Shown here: positions 45,265-56,129 of the stretch, piece by piece
Layout: every line of letters begins with the position of its first letter
Numbering within the stretch: position 1 is the stretch's first letter
Assembly (NCBI GenBank): GCA_002786065.1
Contig: NHNY01000034.1
Location: 216,818-280,817 of the forward strand
DNA: 64,000 bases
Direction: 5' to 3'
Origin: Microcyclospora pomicola
Lineage: Eukaryota > Ascomycota > Dothideomycetes > Capnodiales
Position numbers and translations under genes: made by a program
Notes under the pieces: generated by a model
Databases searched by the model: none
Seen by the model: only the letters and a program-made list of their open reading frames with translations
Told to the model about the DNA's origin: nothing

Positions 45265-47925
45265 ATGCCGGCAAGGAGTGGGCGGCGGAAAGTGGTTGTG
45301 GCAAGCAGCTCCGATGAGGAAGACCCAGGGTCACCACATCAGCACTCCTTGAGAACTGGCGAAAACAATGGAAGCTCCGCCCGGTTCTCGTGTTCATCGG
45401 ACGTAATGTCGAAAAGCAAACGCCCACATGTCAAAAGTAATGGAGCCGAAACGTCGACCTCCCGCACTTCTGGGAAACTTAAGCCAGTGAAGAAGCAGGA
45501 GCCTGCAAAATCAGCCGCATCACCGTCCTCGACTCAAGAAATGGGTCCGCAGCATTCTCCCGGGAAACCCAAGCCGACGCTCTCGAAGGCCAAGGCAGGA
45601 TCCAAGGATGTGGCGAAGCCTGCGTCAAAACCAATCTACTCCTTCTTCAATACAGCGACGCAGCGCCAGGTGTCTTCGCAACCATCTTCGCAACGATCGG
45701 CGAGTCCCGAAAAGCAGCCAACATTGCACGGTGATGATATGCCGGAGACAATTGACTCCGAGGATGAAGCCAGCGCATCTCTAAAGCTTTCCAAGGACTC
45801 GGCTATAGCGCTGACACTGCGTAAGCGCAAGGTGCACCAGATCTTGAGCTTTCAAGGAAGTGCGAGCCTACGCCCGCCACCCACGCAGAAGTTTCGAAAG
45901 ACAGGCGAGAACGGTCGAGTCCCGTCATTCTCGGCGGCCGTCATCCAGGACACTATGCCCTGGACTGAGAGATTCGCGCCACTGGATCTTACGGAGCTGG
46001 CTGTGCATAAGCGGAAAGTACAGGACGTCACGGGATGGTTGCAGAGCACGCTCGCTGGACGACGGCAGAAAATTCTGGTCTTGAAAGGAGCCGCTGGGAC
46101 GGCCAAGACTACTACTGTTCGCCTACTTGCCAAAGATCTCGGTCTAGAAATCGTGGAATGGAGAAATCCGGGAAGCGTAGACGCAGGTGAGGGCGGGCGA
46201 GGTGGGCCAGCTCAGTTTGAAGAGTTCGTGCACAGAGCTGCTCGTAACGGTGGCCTTCATTTGTCCATGGCGAGGGTCGAGGACGGCCTTGTCAACAATC
46301 CGCTACCTACGACCAATGATAGCCAGACGAGAGAGAAACCTCACATCTTAATGATTGAGGAATTTCCGACTTCGCTTTCAAGAACATCTACGAGTCTGCA
46401 ATCGTATCGCTCCACGATCTTGCAGTATGTTTCTTCTGCGGTGTTGCCTCAGCATATTCCGCCATTACCAATAGTAATGGTAATCTCGGAAACACTGCTG
46501 TCTGCAGATATGGACGCTACGGACAGTTTCACGGCCCATCGCCTACTAGGTCCTGAGCTCGTCAACCATCCCTATATCAACACAGTCGAGTTCAACCCCA
46601 TCGCACCCACGATCCTGACCAAAGCGCTGGAGCTTGTGGTCGTCAAAGAAGCCCGGAAGTCCGGGCGACGACGTACACCTGGCTCGGAGGTCCTGAAACG
46701 CTTGGCAGAGTCAGGAGACATCCGAAGTGCAGTCTCCAGTCTTGAGTTCATGTGTTTACGAGGCGATGACGTTGACGACATGTGGTCGAGCAAAGTCGCA
46801 CTGACCAAAACAAAGAAACGAGCACAGGCAGCCATAACGAAGGGCGAAGAGGAAGTCCTCCGGCTTATATCAAACCGCGAGAGTAGTCTCGGTATCTTCC
46901 ACGCGGTCGGCAGAGTGTGCTACAACAATCGAGTAGATCCAGCATCGATTGAGTCTGTCACGCATCCGCCTGATTGGATGCCACAATCGCTCCGAAGAGC
47001 CAAGCTTCCGGAAAGGGACGTCGACGAGCTCATCAACGAGCTGGGCACGGATGTCTCGACATTCATCGCTGCCTTGCACGAAAACTATGCACGTTCATGC
47101 TACGCGACTTCAACCGAGGGGACTCTCACTAGCTTATCCGAATGTATCGATGGGCTGTCGGACGCTGACTTATTATCGATCAACAAGTTCTCGTCCGGCG
47201 GACGTCCTTTCTCTACGTCCACGACAGAAGCCCAGCGGCAAGATGAAATGGCATTTCAAAGTGCTGTCCGAGGCTTACTGTTCAACCTGCCATATCCAGT
47301 ACGTCGGAGCATGAGTGGTGAAGCAAAGAAGGGCGATTCACACAAAATGTTCTATCCTGCATCGCTGCAGATGTGGCGAAAGCGGCAGGAGATCGAAGAT
47401 GTGGTCGACACGCTCATGGTCGATGCGCAGAAAGGTCGACTGGGGCGATCGATGCATGAGCCGAGACGGACAGCAAGGAAAGATACTGGTGACCACCCAA
47501 CGGGCGGAGTCGATGCATGGGCCCGCCAGAACACCTTTCCAGGTCAGGTCGCATCGTCTAAAGCAGAAGCTGACAGTCGGGATGAGATCTCCCATGTAGC
47601 TGTAGCCAAGACCGAGTTGTTATTGGAGCAACTACCTTATGCAGCCCGCATCCTACAATCACGCCAGAACGATGACCGTCGGGTAGCATCGTCTCTGGAC
47701 ATGATCTCGAGCGTGACTCGAATCACGGGGCAGGCGCAGGAGCGTAATGATGAAGATGAAGAGGAGGATGCGGAACGAGGCGATCGTCTGCTTAAGCCGC
47801 TTGCTCAGTCGCTCGGACTTTCACATCGTAGAATGACGGACCTCTCCGCGAATGACGAGAGTTTGACGGCAGACGAGGCTGATGTCCGCGGTCTGGTCCT
47901 GGCGGATGATGATATCGAGGACTGA
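45265..47925 (+). CDS. RAD17: Checkpoint clamp loader subunit Rad17
   Basis: 886-aa intronless frame. A disordered basic N-terminus of ~220 residues carries the PIP-like KPIYSFFNTATQRQ near residue 130. The family signature PWTERFAPLDLTELAVHKRK leads into the AAA+ ATPase: Walker A GAAGTAKT at about 275-282, then the Walker B-like HILMIEEFPTSL. In Walker A the position before Lys is Ala, not Gly, as seen in some fungal Rad17 proteins. The C-terminus is acidic and ends DDDIED, typical of Rad17. Rad17 (Rad24 in budding yeast) with Rfc2-5 loads the 9-1-1 clamp at DNA damage for checkpoint signalling. The start fits MPARSGRRKVVVASSSDEED, a common Rad17 opening. Confidence 0.92.
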   Translation: MPARSGRRKVVVASSSDEEDPGSPHQHSLRTGENNGSSARFSCSSDVMSKSKRPHVKSNGAETSTSRTSGKLKPVKKQEPAKSAASPSSTQEMGPQHSPGKPKPTLSKAKAGSKDVAKPASKPIYSFFNTATQRQVSSQPSSQRSASPEKQPTLHGDDMPETIDSEDEASASLKLSKDSAIALTLRKRKVHQILSFQGSASLRPPPTQKFRKTGENGRVPSFSAAVIQDTMPWTERFAPLDLTELAVHKRKVQDVTGWLQSTLAGRRQKILVLKGAAGTAKTTTVRLLAKDLGLEIVEWRNPGSVDAGEGGRGGPAQFEEFVHRAARNGGLHLSMARVEDGLVNNPLPTTNDSQTREKPHILMIEEFPTSLSRTSTSLQSYRSTILQYVSSAVLPQHIPPLPIVMVISETLLSADMDATDSFTAHRLLGPELVNHPYINTVEFNPIAPTILTKALELVVVKEARKSGRRRTPGSEVLKRLAESGDIRSAVSSLEFMCLRGDDVDDMWSSKVALTKTKKRAQAAITKGEEEVLRLISNRESSLGIFHAVGRVCYNNRVDPASIESVTHPPDWMPQSLRRAKLPERDVDELINELGTDVSTFIAALHENYARSCYATSTEGTLTSLSECIDGLSDADLLSINKFSSGGRPFSTSTTEAQRQDEMAFQSAVRGLLFNLPYPVRRSMSGEAKKGDSHKMFYPASLQMWRKRQEIEDVVDTLMVDAQKGRLGRSMHEPRRTARKDTGDHPTGGVDAWARQNTFPGQVASSKAEADSRDEISHVAVAKTELLLEQLPYAARILQSRQNDDRRVASSLDMISSVTRITGQAQERNDEDEEEDAERGDRLLKPLAQSLGLSHRRMTDLSANDESLTADEADVRGLVLADDDIED

Positions 47926-49028
47926 TGTGCAGGGAATCATGCTTGGTAGCTATCGGCGGGGTTATTGCTGTATCGGCACACCTATCACTGTAGATAGACA
48001 ATATCTTCGGAGGTGGTCCGCCGGGGTGGAAGCTATATGTCTACATGCAAGTTGCCAATGTAGAGTCGGCCAGCTGCGGCTACACGCGGCGAGGCGGGTA
48101 GAACTACTTTAAAAGTACGTCTCTCCACGTCTAACACTCTACCGACATCGTCACTCGGCATACACAACCACCTATCACAACACATCGGCATGCACGCAAA
48201 CGACGATGGTAGCCCGTCGGTCATCCCCTGCGATTCCGTCTCGTTCACCTACCGATGCCTCGGTACTAATGTCGCCTTTGACCACATGATTATCTCTATG
48301 CCGCGTCCAGGTCTCTTTCCCCATCTCACAACATATCAGGCACGCTCGTGGCACGAGCATCTTTTGGCATTCGCGAACCAGAAGCCTCGTTCCTCATCAC
48401 ATGCTCGTCACACTGCCGTCTCTAGAAACCCCGCGTCCATGTTCCAATCCATCCAACGAATCCCGTCGGGTTCCTGTTGGACGCGGCATATGTGACGGAC
48501 GGGACAGCGGTCACGTTGGCTTTGTGACACCCTGGTATCACTGCCCCGGAGGATCTGGGATGCAATATGGTAACCCTTCCATACGCCTTATCCGTCGGAT
48601 CTGAGCGACGACTATCTAAGATGCTGACCATCATCATCATCATTCTCCGGGCCATGGGAGAAACGCGCTTGAGGGACATGAAGAGGTATAATAAGTCTGG
48701 CCTCATTCATGCTGCGGATCCTTTGACTGAAATCCCTTTCACTTTATCTTCTTACATCTACTGTGACTTATACATTCAATTTCTCATACTACCAGCAGTA
48801 AGAGTCGCTAGCTGGAAGCGCAGCCACAGCCTTGTCATATACAATATTCCAGTTTATCTGTTGTCACGATCACCTCCGATCTCGCTCCATCCCCAGCCTT
48901 GTCTGGCTCTTGTCTTCCATCTACATCTACTTCTCCAAGCACTCTTTTGAACGTAATAAGCTATCTTTCCTGCTCACCGCTACGTCTCACTTGACTGACC
49001 AACATCACAGCATTAAACGTGTGCCGAT
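47926..49028. other. 1.1-kb intergenic interval
   Basis: Between RAD17 and the orphan gene at 49029. A plus-strand frame at 48190-48495 (101 codons) has no recognisable features and is not called. The last ~200 bp are pyrimidine-rich and likely promoter of the next gene. Confidence 0.45.
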
Positions 49029-49733
49029 ATGTCCTACCACAACAAACGTGAGCATCTGCACAAGAATGCGGACCCTCCAGTGGAGGTGCCCGAAACAGTG
49101 GATAGCGTACGCTCTCCTCAGCTCGACAAAGTCAAGTCCCGCAGCCGTTGTAACTGCGCCTGTACTTCCAGCCGAGGCGACGGCGAGCGCGGCGACGATG
49201 CCGGCGGCCGTGCAGCTCCTGCGAAAAACGTTATGACCCTCCCATCGGCGGCCAACTCGGAGAACGACTTCACCTTTGACGACAACGCCTCCGTGCGTGG
49301 CGAGCAGGGGATTGAACAGCACTGCTACGACGCTACCGACGAACCCGACGTCCCCCCTGGAATGAGGGCCTCCCTTTCCGACTCGATGCTGGCGCAAGCG
49401 GGCAGCGATCCCGACATTCGCCAAGGCTACATATCCCCGCTCTCCTCACGCAGCCTGTCCTCGCGCAGCCTGTCCTCACGCAGCCTGCTAACTCGTACCA
49501 CGAGCACGAGCGCTCTGGTGACCAACATGGGCGGCGCCTTCTCCGACGTCCCAGAGTACCAGCTGCCGCTCCCCGCCCTGCACCATTTCATCGTTGACCC
49601 GATCTGGTTGACCCACGAGCGTGAACATTGCGCCAACATGATCATTGGCAGATTGCACTATCCGATGGAGCTGAGCATGACGGAAGACCTCTCCAGCTCC
49701 ATCTTCAGCGACAGCGACTACGATATGGAGTGA
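49029..49733 (+). CDS. Orphan protein with SSRSL repeats
   Basis: 234-aa frame with GC-rich third positions, unlike the intergenic DNA around it. No family is recognised. The first ~60 residues are polar, with a short Cys cluster (CNCACTS). A Pro/Ser/Asp-rich middle part follows, then three exact SSRSL repeats encoded by three 15-bp tandem units (49443-49487). The better-ordered C-terminal third reads VPEYQLPLPALHHFIVDPIW and ends in an acidic DSDYDME. There is no signal peptide or membrane helix, so it is probably intracellular. It may be lineage-specific; a non-coding explanation is not excluded. Confidence 0.5.
   Translation: MSYHNKREHLHKNADPPVEVPETVDSVRSPQLDKVKSRSRCNCACTSSRGDGERGDDAGGRAAPAKNVMTLPSAANSENDFTFDDNASVRGEQGIEQHCYDATDEPDVPPGMRASLSDSMLAQAGSDPDIRQGYISPLSSRSLSSRSLSSRSLLTRTTSTSALVTNMGGAFSDVPEYQLPLPALHHFIVDPIWLTHEREHCANMIIGRLHYPMELSMTEDLSSSIFSDSDYDME
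49443..49487 (+). repeat. 15-bp tandem repeat, three units
   Basis: TCCTCACGCAGCCTG and two copies (one with A to G), in frame in the orphan gene and coding SSRSL three times. This kind of array changes length easily by slippage without breaking the frame. Confidence 0.85.
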
Positions 49734-51187
49734 ACACGGTTGACCGCTCAATGACGGGACTGAACTATCTCCTGAAGATGTCACAAATCAGTGACCGCTC
49801 CTTTACGTTCTGGTCATCAGGGAACTCTATCTTCAAGATCTATGTATGGATGGCAGCCTCACGGCCTTGACTGTATTCTAGCCTTTTCCTTCGCCATTAG
49901 TTCACCCACCTGCGTGTTGTAAATGTGTCGAGGAGGCCTTGTGGCGGCTCCTTCTCTCCTGTCTGCGCTTTTTGATTGTTCGTACGGAGGGAGATCTACT
50001 TTTGAGTATCGTTCCTAAGACAGACCCCAGGCAGAGATATTGCCAGATCGTCTATGTCACTAGCAACACAACCATTTTCATTAATTCCTATTGCAACTTC
50101 TTGTCAGCACACGATTTGGTCAACTCCGTTATCTTTCCCTCGAGCTGCTCCAGCTCCACGCACCGATCTCACTTCGCGCACGTTCTGACCTATCTGGAAA
50201 GTGCCAAATTTCGTGTGTCGGACTCTGAAGAGTGATAGGGTGTAAGGAGTACCATAGATGTGTAGCGGTCGTGTCTCATGCTCGTATAGTCGGGATGCTC
50301 CACTGTTTGGTTGCCGCACTGCACCGCGGAGGTAGTTCTAGCGGGAGGAGCGGAATATCTCCGTTTCCTTATCAAGAGTCGAAGTGTGATGTCTTGCTCT
50401 CTGACCTTCCATCATCACACCTGATACTTCAAGATGGGTCCCTGACCAATTGAAGTCCATCTCCAGGTGAGCCACCACCAAGTTGATGTGCAGCTTCTTG
50501 ACGATATCGACAAGCTCCGATTCCATGGCATCTGTCATCTCGTGGCCAGGGTGGCTCTGACCGGAGCACGGCTCTCGTCACAGTGGTATCGCGAATGAGC
50601 TTGGCCGGAAGAAGGTGTTCATTCGAGTCAGATCTTTGGGCGCCTCCAGTTACACGGAGATCGACTGACAGGTGGTAACGAGATCCTGCCGGTAAGAAAA
50701 TCGTAGACACCAATGTCAACCAGCTCCATGTTCGTATTTCCAGAGGCGACGTGGTGTACGTTATCAATTTGAATGACTACGAGGACATTCAGACGAGAAA
50801 TCCAGGTTGCTATAATGTGCGCCATCTTGAGCATGAAGACCACGATCGGCTTCGCGTACTCCGCTATGCAGGTAGATGTGGGCGGCACAGCTGTGGATTC
50901 CGCGGAGCCGCCAAGCGCTTGGCCTGTCCACCATGGCCACGATCGCAGGCGTGTAACCCTAGATCGAGACTCTATTCGCGCTGGTCGATGTCAATCACTT
51001 TTCCTCCGCGGCTTTCGACGTAATGAAGCGTGATGCCTGACGTATCTAACAAAGCTGCACATGGAACTACATGAGGTATGTAGGATCACTCGAGCGGGAG
51101 CGACGACATTTCCTCCTTCGCCCACACTCAATAACGCATTTCGCACTGGACAATCACCCATTCAAAGATCATATCTCTCCCTTCAAG
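49734..51187. other. 1.45-kb interval without a supported gene
   Basis: Short frames on both strands lack family features. A 28-bp stretch at 50987-51014 recurs with two mismatches at 52375-52402, so part of this interval may be a decayed gene or repeat. Confidence 0.4.
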
Positions 51188-51764
51188 ATGTCCCTTCTAC
51201 CAGTCGACACTTGGTCAGTACCTTTACCCCGATGTTCAGCCTAAGCCATGATCTGATGTGAGCCATGATAGCCCCAATGGTAGTAGCACTCACTCAGACG
51301 GTACACGACTCTGCACCGTGAATATATCCTCCGCCTTGACCTCCTACCCTAGCTACTTCACATGCCCAGATGTCGATGATCCGGACGAGCGGACCTTCTG
51401 CTATGTAGTATCCAATAAGGACCCTCCAGCGCAGGCAGACATTCTGGACCTATACTTCACAGTCATGAAAGACTGCTGTGGAAAAAGCGTTGGTATCGGC
51501 GGCGGGTTCGATGCATGCATCAAGTTCTGCCCAACGTCTCGGAATCTCGACTCTTTCAACAAGTGCCTAGCGGACGGAGGCTATGGCCCGACCTACAACT
51601 CCACCGGATTCGTGCGAGACACTTACTGCGTCAAAAGAAAGAATAACAAGGGCGACGTCAAAATTGAGACGGCCACCTCCCGCGCATCGACATCGAGAGC
51701 TTCTAGCAAGGACATGGTAGTTTCCGGCGTAGGCATGCTCATGCTGTTCGGTATTTGGCTGTAA
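51188..51764 (+). CDS. Cysteine-rich protein with hydrophobic C-terminal tail
   Basis: Two exons, 51188-51213 and 51272-51764, with a 58-nt intron (GTCAGT...GATAG), give 172 aa beginning MSLLPVDTCPNGSSTHSDGT. Cysteines are spread through the first ~130 residues (TRLCTV, YFTCPD, RTFCYV, DCCGKS, DACIKFC, KCLADG, TYCVKR) and suggest disulfide bonds. A Ser/Thr/Arg linker follows, then a hydrophobic end (VVSGVGMLMLFGIWL) like a membrane anchor or GPI signal. No classical N-terminal signal peptide is visible, which is odd for such a protein; an upstream exon may be missing. Splicing is preferred because the second exon alone has no ATG at a suitable place. Function unknown. It is the last gene before the RIP-decayed DNA. 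Confidence 0.6.
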
Positions 51765-52035
51765 TCGTCTAAAATCGCCCGCCTCGTCGTAATGCTACAA
51801 TGATTTCAATCTGTATTTCCCATTAGAGATCCTCGCTCCAGTAGTATCGGAAGTAGTCCGGTTCACTAAAGACTCTCTCCTAAATGTCCCTTGCTTCGTT
51901 CGCGTACACCGGCCTGCGCACCTCGCTTGATAGCGCTTCGTGGCAGGCTATCACCGTTCGACGGCCACGGTAGCTCTATAGCGCGGAGGAAGCTTCGTGA
52001 CGGGCGTTTTCTCCGCCGCCGTCGATGAACTATCA

Positions 52036-52151
52036 GAGCTTGATTGTCCCAAGACTCGCGGCAAGGCGTCTATGAGCACCGGAGCTTGACTGATCCAAGA
52101 TTCGCAGCAAAGCATCTGTGAACACCGGAGCTTGACTGATCCAAGATTCGC
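52036..52151. repeat. 46-bp tandem repeat, 2.5 units
   Basis: Units start GAGCTTGAYTGWYCCAAGA at 52036, 52082 and 52128 (the last partial). Differences between units are mostly C/T and G/A transitions. Confidence 0.8.
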
Positions 52152-52374
52152 GCAGGCCTTGCCAATCGGGCGTTCGCCGTGGACCGTGTAGTAACTTGTG
52201 GAGCTCCTAGCCGCCCCTACAGCACCCTTTGCATCGAAACAGAGACCATGAGGTCATCAGGCTAAATTTGGCGTCCAACTACTACATGGTCGTCTGTACT
52301 ACTACTCCGTGCTCCGTTGCGGAATCTATCGCGAGCAGCGGCCATGTTCTCTTCCTCTGTTTTAGAACTTGAAT

Positions 52375-52402
52375 CGATGTAGATCACTTTTCCTCCGCGG
52401 CT
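52375..52402 (+). repeat. 28-bp dispersed direct repeat (copy at 50987-51014)
   Basis: CGATGT then two variable bases then ATCACTTTTCCTCCGCGGCT, found in the same orientation at 50987-51014. The two copies lie 1.39 kb apart, and the second ends 12 bp before the mariner target site. Origin unknown. Confidence 0.6.
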
Positions 52403-52416
52403 CTTAAAGCGATATA

Positions 52417-53737
52417 CTGTAGGTGCAACGAAGTTTGTAGTCTGTGCGTTTTAAGGATTTAACATAGATTAGGGATGTTAGCATAACTCAATCAAATAGC
52501 AATGTAGAAGGTTGATTTATAGTTCATTTAAAAGGTGTGATATATAGCTACAAAATTGCCTACTTAGTATTTAGTTTGCTAGCTATTTACATCAATAATA
52601 GCCTAAAGTCTGTTAGGTATTAAATCTATTACACTTTTAATCTATTCTAGTTTTAGTTGCTCCTATACCTTTAGTAAGTGTTATATAAGTACTTAAAGTT
52701 ATAATGCCTTGCTTATAATATAATTTAACTTAGAGTATAGTTTATATAATAACTCTTTAAGTCTTACTTATAGGTGCTTAATTAGATTAAGATTAGGGGA
52801 ATATAGTAGCTAGCTAATAAACAAATAAATACTAATATCCCCTAACTACTAGACCGTTAATAACGAGGTATAGACTAGAGCGTTGTTATATATATAGGTC
52901 TTACCTCTATATACTAGTATAAGGCCTACCTTAACTACTATCTAATATAAGACACTTAAATAGCTACTCCTTAGTAACGACTTATTACGCTCTATAATAA
53001 TTAATTCTATAGCTCTAAAGGGACTAATTATAGCGTAGACTATTAGTAAGGCTTATTTACCCTTTAAATATTCTATAATCTTATTATAGTTCTACTTTTC
53101 TAAGAGATAACTAAAGAACTATACCCTTTTTTTACTAGTACTAAACTCTATAGAGCACTTATTATAAAAGGCCTAGTTTTAATACTACTATAAGAGCGTA
53201 AGATACTAGTATTAACGTACAAATTGCAGCTACTCTTAGGTATAGATTAGCAGTAGTTTAAGGCGCTTTTTAGCTATCTAGTACTTAATATAGTATTCTT
53301 TTAGAGTATAGGAAAGCTATTACCTTAAAAATTTAAGGCTAGTATTAGATTTAATAGTTAACTATATATTTTAAGAATTAGTATAGATATAATATAATAG
53401 ATACCTTTAGTTACGCTCTAAGAGCGTTTTAGAGCGCTCTTTTTGTAGTATAGTAGTTATAGATTACCTTTTTCTAACCTTTATAATAGTAGACTTAATA
53501 GTAGAGAGAGGGAGATTTTCTTTAAGAGTAATAGTAATATCCTTAGTACCTACTATAGCCTATCTATAAATCTACGTACGCTATACCTCTAATAACTAGC
53601 CTCCTCTCTATCGATTAGTACTAATTAGTACTAATAGCTTATATTATAGTATTAGTAATATAGTGTTTAAAACAATAGCTTAGAACGCGTTATTTTAATC
53701 TTTTAAGTATAGACTATAAACTTACTTACTAGTATAG
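52417..53737 (-). mobile_element. RIP-decayed Tc1/mariner transposon
   Basis: A 1,321-bp element flanked by TA on both sides (52415-52416, 53738-53739). The first ~43 bp (CTGTAGGTGCAACGAAG...) match the reverse complement of the right end, with differences mainly of the C-to-T or G-to-A kind. Minus-strand translation through TAG/TAA stops shows a Tc1/mariner DDE transposase: YNNALVYTS (ancestral DNAPVHTS), then LLYSPNLNLIKHL (ancestral PYSPDLNLIEHLW). Heavily mutated, so inactive. Length, TA target and motifs agree. Confidence 0.85.
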
Positions 53738-53739
53738 TA

Positions 53740-54589
53740 GGTAAGGTACGATGCTTAATGTAGTTAGTAGTATACTAGGAACTGCTTTTATATATAAGGC
53801 TCGATACCTCCTTCTACTCTATACTTAGCGATATATTCTATACCGAGTATATAAGTATATTAACATCTATTAATATTAGCTATATCTCTCTTATCTATTA
53901 GTAACTAGTAAGTACCGATCTTAACACTACTATTCTATTTTAACTATAATCTAATATAAGTCGCTATAGCTCTAGTAGTAATATTAATTTAATAAGTATA
54001 CCTATATATACCTTAAACATCTTATCTACCTTAACCTTCTATCCGAGCTACTTTAATATATACCTAGACTATAATAGTAGTATAGGTAATTACTTCTACT
54101 ACCTTATTAGTAACTATAGGCTTAATACTATAGCTAACTAGGTTAACTACCTATTATATAGCTAACCCTAGGAAGCTAGGGTAATATAGTACGTATAGTA
54201 AAGGCACGTACTTAAGCTAATTAGTATAGCCTAACCTATAATTAGTCTAATCGAGTATAAGAATCGGTCTAATCTATAACCTAATTAGACTAACTTACGT
54301 GTTAGCGTTAACTAATTATATAAATCTCCTTTATATATAACGAATAATCTTTTATAGGTAGTTAGAAGTTTGTACTTAATTTATGTTATAATCTTTACCC
54401 TAGGTTACTAATCGCCTTAACTATTATAAATCCCTTCTCTTAACTTATCTTATATAAAACTCCTATATACTAAATCTCGGCTTTACTAACCTACCTTTAT
54501 AATACTTTAAGTACTGCTTTATATAGACTTATAAGACAGGGCTAGTCTATAACTAGTACCCCTCTATTTAAAACTATATCTATCTATTA
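53740..54589. other. Strongly AT-rich decayed DNA
   Basis: Between the mariner and gag relics. No coding relic could be read; it may hold the LTR and leader of the gypsy element, but repeat boundaries are not visible by eye. Confidence 0.4.
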
Positions 54590-55650
54590 CGCTAGATTAG
54601 AAGATAACTCTTTAAACGCTTCTTATAATAGTATAGACTTTAAGTCTCTTAACCTTAAGGAGATTACTCGACCTATAGTTAATAACTAAGCTATAACTAC
54701 TTAGATTAATAACATTAAGATATCTATCTATATATAGTCTACTATTAGGGTACTAACTAATAGAACCTCTACTTAGATTACTAAAGTTAATACTCTAGAT
54801 TAGTTTAAAAGTAATAAGTTATAGCTAAAAGTCTTTAAGATCTAGTATAACTTATATATTATAGTAAATATAGAATAGTTCCTAACTAATTATAGTAGGA
54901 TACTATTTATAGTTTCCTACCTTAAAGAAGCTACCTTCGAGTAGATCGAGCCCTACTTAATAGACTTCTTAGACTATAAGAACTTAAGTAATACAAAACT
55001 GTCTACTTAGGCTATATTTACTAGATCTAATTCTCTTTAAACTAGAATATAAGAAGCCTTTAAGAACTCTAATAAGAAATAAGAGGCTAAATAAGACTTA
55101 CACCTCCTTATCTAGACTACTTTAGTTATAAAGTACTTAACCGACTTCTAAACCTTAGTTACTAAGCTCGACTATATACTAGAGCTTATTAAGGATTAAT
55201 TCTATATTAGGCTTAAGGATATCGTAAAGGATAAACTTATTAAGGATAATTAGCCTAAAGAACTAGAAGAGTTCTTTTAGAAGGCTATCTATATCGATTA
55301 GTATTAATATAAAAGACGAATAGAGAAGAAGGGTAGATTTATTCTCTAAGCTAATATAAGAGTATAGAAGAAACTATACTTCTTAGAACACTACTAAGGT
55401 TTAGGACCCTAATCTATATATATTAATATAATATAGTAATAGAAGAAGCTATTAAAAGAGTAAAAGGGACTACGAGATAGCTCTAAGAAGGATAAATCTA
55501 AAGTAGAATACTATAATTACTATAAGATAGGCTACTATACTAATAAGTATAAGAGCTTTAAATAGAATAAGGGACGAGTCGCTACTATAGAGACAAAGTA
55601 ACTCGCTATAATCTAATAAGATCGTAAAGACTATTAAGATACCTAAGAAA
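54590..55650 (+). pseudogene. Relic Ty3/gypsy gag
   Basis: Plus-strand frame with many TAG/TAA stops. It reads as a gypsy Gag: TFEQIEPYLIDFLDYKN, IQEAFKNSNKKQEAKQDL, YLTDFQTLVTKLDY and EEFFQKAIYIDQYQYKRR. A zinc knuckle ends it, in which Cys and His have become Tyr: YYNYYKIGYYTNKY has exactly the C-x2-C-x4-H-x4-C spacing. All these changes are G-to-A or C-to-T. Limits are approximate. Confidence 0.8.
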
Positions 55651-56129
55651 ATACATATAATAGCCTCTTCTAGACTATATACTTTAATAATACCTACCTT
55701 ACTTATGTACTAGCTAAGGTAGAAGCTAGTTAGTTCCTATCTAAGCTAGTAATATACTACTTTACTACTACTATATCCTAGGTAATTCTAGATATAGACT
55801 CTAAGATAGTATAGGAATATTGTTATAGCCTTTAACTTAGGATAATAATTAATAATAGGACAATAAGTATATAGATAGAGTATAAGACATACTATAAAGA
55901 GAGAAAGATAAGAATAGTAATATATAGTAGAACTAATATTCTTAAATTTAGTACTAAGAAGGGAAGACCTATTATACTTAAGGTAGCTATAGCTAGCTAT
56001 AAACTACTAAGTCCTACAATAGGTTATACTATAATACTATCCCCTTCTTCTAAAGGCTAAGCTCCTATAAGGCCTAAAGTAAACAAACTATAGTAGGGCT
56101 TCTAAGGGTACTAATAGTAGAACTTGTTA
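55651..56129. other. Decayed DNA between the two gypsy relics
   Basis: A plus-strand frame after gag still looks partly protein-like (for example YKERKIRIVIYSRTNIL and KKGRPIILKVAIASYKLL) and may be the protease region of the same element. The junction with the minus-strand pol relic lies here but cannot be placed exactly. Confidence 0.35.

Larger units (their letters stand above)
51765..52414. other. Transition between gene-rich and decayed DNA
   Basis: Apart from the 46-bp tandem repeat and the 28-bp dispersed repeat, nothing is recognised. Base composition changes sharply at the transposon end at 52415. Confidence 0.5.
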
